From positions 13,614,782 to 13,678,781 of the forward strand of contig CP034992.1 of assembly GCA_004026145.2 (NCBI GenBank): DNA of 64,000 bases, in the 5' to 3' direction. The DNA comes from Takifugu bimaculatus (lineage: Eukaryota > Chordata > Actinopteri > Tetraodontiformes > Tetraodontidae). The first letter of the stretch is position 1, and the number at the start of each line of letters is the position of its first letter. Both the position numbers and the translations under genes were made by a program. This document shows positions 55,219-64,000 of the stretch, piece by piece. Below the pieces are notes generated by a model. It saw only the letters and a program-made list of their open reading frames with translations, made no database searches and had not been told where the DNA came from.

Positions 55219-56136
55219 GGTGAAAAGGGACTTAAGGTGAGAGAATGCAGCATCGTCCTCTTCTGTCCAGCAGAATTGCTTGAAGGTAGATGTCAGCTTG
55301 GTCAGGGGAGCTACCACCTTGCTGTAACCCCGGATGACCCAATGATAAAAGTTAATAAAGGAAACGCTGAAGCTCCTTTTGGGAAGATGGCGTTGGCAAT
55401 TTCACTACGTCCTTCACCTTTGATTTGCTCCTGTTGGATTATGAATCCCAGGAAGGTGACAGAGGTAGCGTGAAACTCACTTCTCAGCCTTCACATACAG
55501 CTGGTTCTCGAGGAGGCGCTGAAGAACCAAACGAACATGCTGGATGTACGCAGCACAACATTGCATAGGGCCTGAAACACAGCAGGGGCATTAGTCAACC
55601 TGAAAGGCATTGCTAAATATTCATAGTGTCGAAGGGGTGTATTGAAATCTGTCTTCCACTCATCCCCCTGCCGAATCCGGACAGGATGGTAGGCATTTCT
55701 TAGGTCGAGCTTGGTGAAGAACTGGGCCTTGTGAAGAGGACTGAAAGCAGCATCTAGGAGAGGAAGTGGGTACTTATTCTATAAAATCCTGCACCGATGG
55801 GAGAAGAGGAAGAGCGGATCAGTCCAGCAGCCAACGACTCTGTCAAGTACCTTTCCATTGCCTCCTGTTCGGGTCTGGAGAGGCAGTATAACCGGCTAGA
55901 TGGAAGCGGTGCCCCAGGAAGGAGGTCAGTCTGAGGAGGCACTGAGAGAGCACACTCTTTACAGAATGCCTCTGCAAGGTCGTGATATACCACTGGCACC
56001 GAAGACAGGTCAGGTGTCTTGGAAGGGGGAACTCTGCGTGCTGGTAGGGAGGACTGAGCAGAATGAAGACAGAGTGGCAGGAAGCGCTCCAGGCAGTGAG
56101 CACACCTGATGACCAGTTAAACTGAAGGTTATGGAG
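55219..56136 (-). pseudogene. Gypsy D protease end, reverse transcriptase, RNase H start
   Basis: Minus strand from 56136: LQFNWSSGVLTAWSASCHS (post-protease motif), MPVVYHDLAEAFCKE, LPSSRLYCLSRPEQEAMERY, LTESLAAGLIRSSSSPIGAGF, a jump, then NKYPLPLLDAAFSPLHK, FFTKLDLRNAYHPVRIRQGDEW and EYLAMPFRLTNAPAVFQAL. The YxDD region is lost in a frameshifted stretch near 55540. FLGFIIQ and a TEE-DDAAFSHLK block mark the thumb and RNase H start. It ends at the LTR. Confidence 0.82.
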
Positions 56137-56726
56137 TGTTGGATCGCAATACCTCTCATGTGTCACTGCCAATCCCAATCCGCGTGTTCTTTGAATGAAG
56201 ACTTCAAGAAGAAAAATGCCAATTTCAAAATGTATTTAGCAAATAGAACCAATTGAAGATACAAATATTACAGAGCTCCGGGCCAGTTCATAACCCTACA
56301 ATAACAGAGTCAATTGCCAGGGCATGAAGTCTGACAACCTAACTATCCCTTGACCCAATCTTTTATAGAAACACAGATGCAAATTATCAATGCTCATACA
56401 GTCTAATCCAGTCCTTCTTCTTGGATGACCTCGTCTTCTTCTTCCAGTCCCATTGGATGCTGACACAGTCCTTGTTCTCCATTGTCTTCCCAGATGGCCA
56501 GATCAAAGTTCACATTCTTCCTGCAGATGAGCTTATCAAGACCACCATGCTGTCCCGTTTTACGTCGTATGTTTAACACCTCCAGCCTGATTGTCTCCTG
56601 AGATTACAACTGTCAACAACAACAATCCTGTCAAAGGAATGTCTCTGATCTTTATTACACTTGCTAATGATTCTACCATGCCTAATTTCTAAACCACTTC
56701 TAACAGAAGACAGCTTGTCAGTGCTC
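56137..56726 (-). mobile_element. LTR, family E (copy 2), inside Gypsy D
   Basis: Starts TGTTGGATCGCAATACC and is collinear with 62864-63490 throughout (CTTCTTCTTGGATGACCTC, CTTCCCAGATGGCC, TTTATAGAAACAC as inverted TATA). It sits where the Gypsy protease core should be, between gag zinc knuckle and the post-protease motif. The right end is not sharply defined, and the protease core is missing, so a deletion accompanied or followed the insertion. Confidence 0.8.
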
Positions 56727-57230
56727 CTGCTTGCACTGACGAGCTTATTTCCGCCGCGTGGGACAATGAAGTGACCCGCCTGGCCACAGTATTGGCATAC
56801 CCCAGAAACCAGCCTCCTCTGCCTCTCTGGACCATTGAGTATGGGCTCAGCCACAGGTGGTGAGGATACAGGCTCTGGACCATCCGACTGTCTTGGCGAT
56901 GGGGAGAAAGGACCAGGCTCACGAGGTATTCTCCGCCTCTTTTTGTGTTCCCCTCAGACGATTATCGAGGTGGATTGAGAGGGAAATCAGGGACTCGAGG
57001 TCCGGAGTCTCATCTCTTACAGCGAGCTCATCCTTGAGCTCCTCGTTAAGACCAGACTCAATTAACTGACGGGGGAGCATGATTCTCAATAACTACAGTG
57101 GCCCACTGCGCAGCATGACCCAACAAAAGATTGACCACAAAAGCAATCTTTGCCTTGTTGGAGGAATACGTAGACGGCTGAAGGTCAAAAACCAACGAAC
57201 ACTTCCAGGAAGCCAGCATTCATTGCTGCT
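56727..57230 (-). pseudogene. Gypsy D gag fragment
   Basis: Minus strand: VNLLLGHAAQWATVV-like text (about 57140), LIESGLNEELKDELAVRDE with SLISLSIHLDNRL, EPILNGPERQRR, and CQYCGQAGHFIV, a zinc knuckle whose last cysteine is lost. Frameshifts near 57090 and 56935. The N-terminal gag is only traceable to about 57230. Confidence 0.78.
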
Positions 57231-57672
57231 TTGTGCATGCTTCAGATGTCTGCCAGCTCATTTGTTGTACATAATGAAGCACTTGTATTAACATCAGCTA
57301 AATTCAGTTCTGTATCTTGCTCAAAAAAACTTTGACGCAATGATGGAGTCCAGAATTAAACCACTAACCTTTACATCAATAGAACAATAACTCTACTATC
57401 AGGGCTACATACATTGTTAGCATAATAATTAAAGTCTCCAGTCAAACTAATGTTCACGACTATGAACTGTGGTAGGAACCCAGGGAGAGCACCAGGCAAA
57501 CTCCACAAAGAACCGTTTAACTATGAGTTGATTATGCAAATCACCACAGAACCATCTAGAAAATTAGTGTAGATGGCTACAATGAATAACAGGGAAATTT
57601 TAAATGAAGAGATTCCAAATGGCTGGTAATGGCCTACCTTATGCACAGCACTGATGCAGTTCATTACCAGAG
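57231..57672. other. Spacer between two Gypsy elements
   Basis: No feature recognised; AT-rich. Confidence 0.4.
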
Positions 57673-58120
57673 TGTTAGGGTCCTGGGGGGGAAGTGTTTG
57701 GTGTTCTTTGTTGGTTGTTTTCCCTGCTCTTTTTTCAGGGGGCGTGGTGGAGCCATTTTCCTACTTTGTTGCTGGAGACAGTCACACCTGCTGCCTATTG
57801 CTAATCAAGTGGCTATTTAGGCCCTGGGCTCCTTTTCGCCAGTGTTGAATTGTTCCATCAGCTTTGTGGTAGATGTGGACTCTGAGATTTGATTCATTTG
57901 AGCATTGTGATTTTGTAATTGTTTCTTTGTTCTTTACTTCACTCTTAAGGTCACCACGCTTCACTCCTTTCGTGAAGAATCGCGCAGGATCTTTTCCCTG
58001 CGCTGAGTAAGTTTCCCCCCCATAGTGTTCAAGAATTCTTTCAATTAAAATAAACCCTTTTGAGACCAAGTTTGCTGTTTCCTGTCTGCATCCGGGTCCT
58101 GTTCGAGCTAAACAGTAACA
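57673..58120 (+). mobile_element. Gypsy E 5' LTR
   Basis: TGTTAGGGTCC at the start and AACAGTAACA at the end, 448 bp. It holds the CAGGGGGCGTGGTGGAGCC block, a GGCTATTTAGGC TATA-like site, and AAAATAAACCC near 58047. Gag begins 16 bp downstream. Confidence 0.8.
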
Positions 58121-58136
58121 AAACAATCCGACCAAT

Positions 58137-58673
58137 ATTGACCCATCAGACAGAGACTCAGTTCGCAAGACCTTGGACGCTCAGGGCAGGCTTCTCAGGC
58201 ACCACGACAAGGTCCTCTCTGACATTTGGACATCTCTCCAGGATCTCACCACCAGCGTGGTAGACCTCGTCACCTTAGGTAACCCGGGCCAGTCTGAAGC
58301 CCCTTTGACCTCAGCCACTCCCAGAGTAGTCACTCAGCTGGCCTCCATTCTTTTCCCTGCCGCTGCACTGCATGAGCTTAATGTCCCCATTCCCAAGTGT
58401 TGTTCTGGTGAGGCGGGAAGGTGCAGTAGATTTTTGTTCCAGTGCTCCTTAGTTTTTGAACTTCAAACTCTAATGTACCCAAGTGGTAAATCTAAGATTT
58501 CCTTTATTGTTAACTTGTTATCTCCTCCTAAAGTCACAGCCCCTGAGCCCATGCAGCTGGGACGAACCAGACTCTCCCATGCTGAAAGGCAGAGAAGGAT
58601 AACTGAAAAGGTCTGCCTGTACTGTCAACCATGCCATTTCATTGCTGCATGTCCTGCTCGGCCAAAAGAATAA
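58137..58673 (+). pseudogene. Gypsy E gag with internal deletion
   Basis: The usual ATG start is ATT here, followed by DPSDRDSVRKTLDAQGRLL and RHHDKVLSDIWTSLQDL. FLFQCSLVFELQTLMYPSGK marks the capsid start, then FIVNLLSPP jumps straight to APEPMQLGRTRLSHAERQRR and a zinc knuckle CLYCQPCHFIAAC, in which the loop is shortened by two residues. About 400 bp of the capsid core are deleted without loss of frame. Confidence 0.85.
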
Positions 58674-58754
58674 GCTCGCCAGCACATGCAGGAGTGTTGG
58701 CGAGCAGCTCTTGTTTCTCTCCGGTCTGTTTGATGCTGCCAGGTACGTTTCTTT

Positions 58755-59240
58755 GGTCTCATGACACCACCTTTGTCTTTCCTTGTTGATTTCAGTGCAG
58801 ATGACAGTTTCATTGAACAGGATCTAGTCACACAGGCCAGCATCCCCAGTGAGGTTCTGTCCGAGCCCAAGACTGTTCTTGGTTTAAACAGGAAGATCCT
58901 GGCCAAAATATCGCATCGAACCGCACCCTTAACCCTCGTTGTCTTGGGTAACCACAGGGAACGGATTCAGATTTTTCTCCTTTTTTCTCTTGCCTTGGCG
59001 TGCTTGGTGCGCACTGGTTAGCCCGCCATAACTCACAGTCCAACTGGTCAGCCGGTAGGCTTACTAGTTGGAGTGTCTCCTGCCACACTGTCTCCGCTCT
59101 GCACTCTCCCTCTCTTCAGTAACCCCAGATCCATCCCTGGAGGTTTCCACCACTCCATGGTCCCTGCAGAATATCACGACTTGGGAGCCGTCTTTAGTAA
59201 GCAGCGCACTCTCTCTGCCACCTCATCGCCCTTATGACTG
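58755..59240 (+). pseudogene. Gypsy E protease remnant
   Basis: PPLSFLVDFSADDSFIEQDLV is the retropepsin start with DFSA in place of the catalytic DSGA. LTLVVLGNHRERIQIFLL and, after frameshifts, LVRTGLARHN- and NWSAG-like blocks follow. PAEYHDLGAVFSK and LPPHRPYD-like text (59160-59240) make the linker to reverse transcriptase. Confidence 0.75.
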
Positions 59241-60045
59241 ATGCATCAATCTTCTCCCAGGAGCTTCTCTTCCTTCGAGTAGGCTATACAACCTCTCCCG
59301 GCCAGAGCAGAAAGCTATGGAAAAGTACATTGGTGAGTCCTTAGTAACCAGTCTGATCCGCCCTTACTCTTCCCCTGTGGGAGCATGGTTCTTTTTTGTT
59401 CAGAAGAAAGATGGCTCCCTTCGACCCTGTATTGAATATCGAGCTCTAAATGACATCACTTCCAAGAACAAGTACCCATTACCCCTCCTCGATGCAGCTT
59501 TCGGTCCACTCCACAAGCCTCGGATCTTTTCTAGGCTTGACCTTCGCAATGCTTACCATCTGGTTCGGATACATCAAGGTGATGAATGGCAGCTTTCAGT
59601 CACTTGAAAGCCCTGTTTTCCTCCGCGCCAATTCTCTCACTCAGAGTGTGGGCTGACCATAATAACCCCTTGTAACTTTGAAACACAAAGAAGTTGAACT
59701 CTGGGCAAGCACGATGGGCGCTTTTTCTTGGCCATTTTAAATTCTCCCTTACTGCCCAGGTTCCCTTAATGTCAAGCCAGATGCCTTGTCTCACCAGTTT
59801 TCCCTTGATCCCTCCAGGTCAGAGCTGGGCCCCATCCTGTCCCCATCCAGCGTTGTTGGAGATGCTTCCTGGCAGGTGGAGGAGAGGGTCCTAGAGGCGC
59901 AGCAATCAACTCTGGACCCTGGGGATGGCCCACCTAACCGACTCTTTGTTCCGAGTTCTGTCCGGACATCCTGCAATTGCATCATTCTTCCAAACTTACC
60001 TGTCACCCTCACGTACTCTGCACTTCCTTACAGAGCACTGTAAAA
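59241..60045 (+). pseudogene. Gypsy E reverse transcriptase half and RNase H end
   Basis: GASLPSSRLYNLSRPEQKAM, EKYIGESLVTSLIRPYSSPV, CIEYRALNDITSKNKYPLPL and SRLDLRNAYHLVRIHQGDEW end at a deletion (about 59600). The next recognisable block is LNSGQARWALFLGHFKFSL (RNase H end), then a frameshifted KPDALSHQFSLDPS and the linker NRLFVPSSVR. The YxDD motif and the integrase are absent. Confidence 0.83.
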
Positions 60046-61804
60046 TTCACATGATGGTGAAAGAGCCTCCTTGGAAAGCTTGAGAAACATCAGAAAAAGC
60101 AGGGAATCCCTTCTTTTTTGTAGCTGTTAAAGTATACCCTCAAATAGCATTCAGGATATCATAGAAATTAATCATAAATAAAATTACTCACTCTTATGCA
60201 AAGATTTGAGAAAACAATAGATGTGACATCTAAAAGTTAATGAAATGAATTGACTTCATATGTTAACCTCTTTACAACTGATTCCAAAATGGTCCTGAAA
60301 CTTTTGGCACACCAGCAAAGTTCAGTGTTAGCCCAGAGCACCTGAGGCCAGTTTTGGAACAATATAGGTTACAGCTGTAAAATCGGTTAAATGTCTTTTA
60401 ATTGGGCTGTTGGCCCTGTACTATTTCTCAACTCCTTCTACAGCTATTAATTTTTAATCTTTCTAAGACAAGAGACATTTATTCCTTCGGGGAGTCAACC
60501 TGTTCAGTGTCCATTCTACTGTGAAGTTGCCAGTCTGTTATTACACACTGCTGAGCACTTTCCCTAGAGCAAATAGGGGTCAAATGACCTGCTCTGAGCC
60601 AAATCACCATACAGTTACTCCTTCCTTCCAAAGGTCACCAATCATCATCTTCATAATTTTGAAATGAACATAAATGTATTTACTTCAACTCACATGCAGC
60701 AGAAAGCAATTCTGCAAGTTTTCATTCTTGAGTCACCCTTTCTCATCAATATGGATTCCAGCTGTAGCCATCATGACAACCATCTTTTATCATCCAGTGT
60801 TTTACTATGAGCTCATATGTGGAAAAAATCATCTTTATTCATGAAAGAATGGATGGCTGGGTGGTATGAGAGAGCATGACATGACAGATACGTTATCTTA
60901 GAGGAATTTTATTTCAAACATTTTTGAGGACAGGAAACAGAATGTTAAATCATTTCAACAAAAAGGCAAAAGAAAGTGAACCATGTTGCTTCATTTTTTC
61001 TAAATCTCCACTTTAACATGTGCAAAAAAGTAGAGGTGTAAATGTATTTAATTCTAACTCTTCTCCATGACTAATTGTCATTTTGAATTTTCAAACTATT
61101 AAACACCTACATCTTAAATATTTCATTCAATATACTGAGGGCCTGAACCTACTAAAGGTTTGCATGAATAAAAACATGTGCAAACCTGAAAGCCCTCACA
61201 AAGCTGATCTTGACCAGGTGCACCGAGGCTATCAAATTAGCAAAAGAACCAGGTGAATTCCATTTAGCCTGTTTGCCTCATAAATATGCGGAATTTATGT
61301 AGATAATCAGAAAATACTGGGAGGAGGAGATGCAAATTTTATCATTTAGAAACTGCAGTATGATTTATCAAATGTGAAAATAATTGCGGCTGGTGTTTGT
61401 GCGTCTTTATTTAGCATGTTTGAAAGGCAGATGCAAACTAGAACAGCGCTACGCCCAAATGGCTGCGGTCAATGTGGCGAGGAGGAGGCATAGATGAAGG
61501 GACAGACGATGGAGCGCGCATGTCAACCTCTCATGGCTGTCATATTTACAACTACACTAGCAGAGACATTCAATCTGTTCAGCAATGGCATTTTTGATTT
61601 TCTGGAGGACCAAAGGGCTGATTTGTAGCCAATCACAAAACGGAGCCATGTCATATCTCTTATGAAAAAAAAAACGTTGCAACACTGCATTTTTTTGTGT
61701 CTGGATCATTCCAGCATACCATCAGTTAATGCTCATTTAAATAAATACCATTTTGTACCATAGTGAATTACCCGCAACACATCCACTAGTTTGTAAGTTT
61801 GCTT
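60046..61804. other. AT-rich sequence, no gene recognised
   Basis: No recognisable repeat or gene over 1.76 kb. The short GC-richer patch at about 61440-61520 has no recognisable frame. Confidence 0.45.
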
Positions 61805-62590
61805 ACAGATTGATCATGGACTTGCACCCTCTTATTTAAGTGATCCTTTTAAATCTATAACTCCTTATCATCCAACCAGAGTGCTGTCCTCTCAAAATGC
61901 AGGCTTACTTGTTTTGGAGTCTTCAAAAGTAGTGTATGCCTTCAGGTATCAAGCCCAGGTACTCGAGAGCCAGCTCCCAGTCTGAATACACAATGCTTAC
62001 ATAATGTCAGTGTTTAAAACAAAACTTTTAACTATAATTTTTTGATAAAAAATGCTCTGTTATGCTACTACAAGACTGCTAGTTGCTCCTATAATACACC
62101 TGCGCCTCTCCCTCTCCTCCCTCTACCCTTAAAATGTATCTATACATTCACTTCACATAAATGCACATATTACAGCCAGAGCGTGCCTTGTTTTCTCTAG
62201 TATTGCTGATCCTGGATATGGTCCAACAAGACCTAAAGGTTGAGTGGCCAAGAGTTTTATATGAGAAAATATGAAGATGCATCTTTTTTACTAACATCGA
62301 TATCTTCATCCATGGACAGATTATACACTAACACCTATAGTGAATAAATATATGACAAATATTAATCTTGATGTCTGTATATTTGATGTTTATTGCTGGT
62401 CTCTCCATCCTGGAGAGGGGCATCCCTCATCTGTGGCTCTCCCTCAGGTTTATTTTTCCCTAAAAAGGTAAAAGATATCTGACCCATTCAAGGGTTTAAG
62501 GACAGTGGATCTCACAACTGTGCAGCCTGTAAAGCTCTCTGAGACAAATGATGCTCATGAGTATGGGCTCCAAATAATCTTGACTTGACA
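61805..62590 (+). pseudogene. Old L2-type LINE C-terminus and 3' UTR
   Basis: Degenerate version of the L2 end: HGLAPSYLSD-like text, SSQNAGLLVLESSK, FRYQAQVLESQLP, then the 3' UTR with GGTCTCTCCATCCTGGAGAGGGG, CTCCCTCAGGTTTATTTTTCCC, AAGGACAGTGGATCTCAC and GTAAAGCTCTCTGAGACAAATG, ending near TCTTGACTTGACAC. These 3' UTR blocks are typical of fish L2 copies. Confidence 0.72.
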
Positions 62591-62647
62591 CAGTTTAACA
62601 CGCATGGGATCTTAGTAGATCTGGCCTTTTGTATAATTGCAATACTA

Positions 62648-62718
62648 TATATATACATACATACATACATACATACATACATACATACATACATACATAC
62701 ATACATACATACATACAT
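62648..62718 (+). repeat. CATA tetranucleotide microsatellite
   Basis: A TATA lead-in then about 16 near-perfect CATA units. Confidence 0.98.
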
Positions 62719-62796
62719 GCACATAAATATTTAATATATTAAACTAGTTATATGTTAATAACATTATACAATGTTTATTTACTGAACTATAATATT

Positions 62797-63945
62797 ACCA
62801 GATGTGCTGACTGGTGAGTGGGAACATACAGGTTCTCCAACGAGCCCTTAAACTCCTTCACCCTGTTGGATTGCAATACCTCTCGTGTGCCACTGCCAAT
62901 CCGCGTGTTCTTTAAATGAAGACTTCAAGTAAACAAATGCCAATTTCAAAATGTATTTACAATAGAATTAATTCAAGATACAAATATTACAGAACCCTGG
63001 GCCAGTTCATAACCCTACAAACAACAGAGTCAATTGTCAGGGCATGAAGTCTGACCACCTAACTATCCCTTGGCCCAGTTTTTATAGAAAGACATATGTA
63101 AATTATTGATGCTAATTCAGTCCAATCCAGTCCTTCTTCTTGGATGACCTCATCTTCTTCTTCCAGTCTCCTTTAGTGTTGGTGCGGTCCTTCTTCTCCA
63201 TTATCTTCCCAGATGGCCAGGTCAGAGGTCATATTCCTGCCCAGGAACTTATCAATCACCAGTAAACTCTGCTGTCACGTTTTATGATGGGGTCTACCAC
63301 TTTCTGTCTGACTGTCTCCTCCTGGCTCCAACTGTCTAAACAACATTCATGTCAAGGAAGGGTCAACTGACTGCTTATCTTTATTCCACTTACTAAACAT
63401 TCTACCATTCCTAACTTCTAAAGTGCTTATAACAGAAAACAGAAACATATGGTACAACACATGCTAATAAAATAAAGACAATTCTCTTCAACCCCTATAT
63501 ATTTTTCTGAGGCGTCATCGCTAATTCAGAAATCCAAGACCACCAGATGTCTTTTAGATCCCATCCCAACACACCTGTTGAAGGATGTTTTACCATTAAT
63601 AGGCAGTTCTATCCTGGACCAGATCAATGGTTCTTTAGTGTCAGGTTATGTACCCCGGTCCTACAAGGTGGCAGTGATTAAGCCGTTGCTTAAAAAACCA
63701 TCACTAGATCCTGACGTATTAGCAAATTATAGGCCAATATCCAACCTTCCTTTTATCTCTAAAGTTCTTGAGAAGGTGGTGGTGACTCAGTTACTGCAGC
63801 ACCTGCAGAGGAACAGCCTGTTTGAGATGTTTCAGTCAGGCTTTAGAGCTCATCACAGCACAGAAACGGCACTTCTTAAAGTTACTAATGATCTTCTCAT
63901 AGCTTCAGATCATGGACTGGTCTCTATGCTGGTTCTGCTGGATCT
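62797..63945 (+). pseudogene. L2-type LINE pol fragment split by an LTR
   Basis: The left piece (62797-62863) matches 7276-7340, and the right piece (63495-63945) continues at CCTATATATTTTTCTGAGG and matches 7340-7790 nearly base for base. It runs through LLDPIPTHLLKDVLPLI, SYKVAVIKPLLKKPSLDP, NYRPISNLPFISKVLEKVV and FQSGFRAHHSTETALLK to LLDL. It is cut at 63945, just before motif A is complete. Together with the 7-kb copy it is the youngest-looking L2 here. Confidence 0.88.
62864..63490 (-). mobile_element. LTR, family E (copy 3), 4-bp TSD, in L2
   Basis: TGTTGGATTGCAATACC at the left and CTCTTCA at the right, flanked by ACCC at 62860-62863 and 63491-63494. The uninterrupted L2 sequence at 7330-7345 shows the insertion point. 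Length 627 bp. On the minus strand there is a TATA box (TATAAAAAC near 63086) and a purine block before it. It is a complete solo LTR and defines the ends of the family. Confidence 0.88.
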
Positions 63946-63962
63946 CACACTTCTCACACTTA

Positions 63963-64000
63963 GGCAGCAGCCTAAGAAGAGAAGCCCAGACTTCCCTCTC
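63963..64000 (-). pseudogene. RTE LINE 3' coding end, runs off window
   Basis: 38 bases match the complement of 48938-48975, the last coding bases of the RTE element (REVWASLLRLLP). The copy is in minus orientation and continues beyond the window. It abuts the broken L2 at about 63945. Confidence 0.8.

Larger units (their letters stand above)
54776..57230 (-). mobile_element. Ty3/Gypsy element, family D, minus strand
   Basis: Order on the minus strand: gag (57230-56760), an LTR-E insertion (56137-56726), protease end and reverse transcriptase (56136-55480), the start of RNase H (about 55230), then an LTR (54776-55218). The integrase and most of RNase H are deleted directly against the LTR. 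The gag start and 5' LTR are missing. Confidence 0.82.
57673..60045 (+). mobile_element. Ty3/Gypsy element, family E, plus strand
   Basis: 5' LTR (57673-58120), gag (58137-58673), protease (58760-59021), reverse transcriptase N-terminal half (59280-59607), RNase H end (59690-59900), and a short downstream linker to about 60045. Large internal deletions remove the RT catalytic half, most of RNase H and all integrase. No 3' LTR was found. Confidence 0.85.

Noticed and set aside
62648..62718. CRISPR-like array
   Set aside because: Simple CATA microsatellite without spacers.

Overview
The window looks like teleost fish genomic DNA made almost entirely of transposable elements and AT-rich single-copy filler. 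I see no intact host gene. The fish assignment rests on the combination present: L2/Maui-like LINEs, an RTE (Rex3-type) LINE with a GATG-type tail, an R4/Dong (Rex6-type) LINE with a restriction-like endonuclease, several Ty3/Gypsy families, BEL/Pao, a gamma/epsilon-like endogenous retrovirus and many hAT elements. Every coding region found carries frameshifts, stops or deletions, so these are relics.

Layout. 1-19.3 kb is mostly unique AT-rich sequence. It holds a non-autonomous hAT (969-2149) with a perfect 8-bp target duplication and a GTF2IRD2/Charlie8-like transposase remnant, an LTR fragment (3771-4091), an old minus-strand L2 (4320-5345), a younger plus-strand L2 (7076-9245) beside a hAT end (6923-7075), a MITE (9307-9786), and a GC/CpG-rich stretch (18.69-19.27 kb). 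19.35-26.93 kb is a pile of a Gypsy LTR plus gag start, minus-strand LINEs, a hAT carrying an LTR-like block, and a second Gypsy (gag to RNase H) split by an LTR. 26.93-29.64 kb is an R4/Dong LINE lodged in a second LINE. 29.73-31.89 kb is a Gypsy copy whose reverse transcriptase has been deleted in frame, followed by a solo LTR of the same family.

34.38-39.47 kb is a 5'-truncated endogenous retrovirus (gag, protease, RNase H remnant, integrase, env, 3' LTR). 39.51-49.69 kb is a minus-strand BEL/Pao element, interrupted by a solo LTR (perfect 5-bp target duplication) and by a hAT (8-bp duplication), and the hAT is itself interrupted by a 3.1-kb RTE LINE (12-bp duplication). Then follow a 1.3-kb LTR element with a 4-bp CTAG duplication (50393-51703), a Gypsy solo LTR with internal tandem repeats (about 52678-53262), a second BEL integrase relic (54143-54665), a minus-strand Gypsy (54776-57230), a plus-strand Gypsy (57673-60045), L2 remnants, and an L2 copy split by another copy of the LTR family seen at 3.8 and 56.1 kb.

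The genes do not work together as a pathway: the window is a stratigraphy of insertions, and the nesting gives their relative ages. The most interesting single signal is in the retrovirus. gag and protease lie in one frame, separated by a UGA followed directly by CUAG, a context known for efficient stop-codon readthrough.
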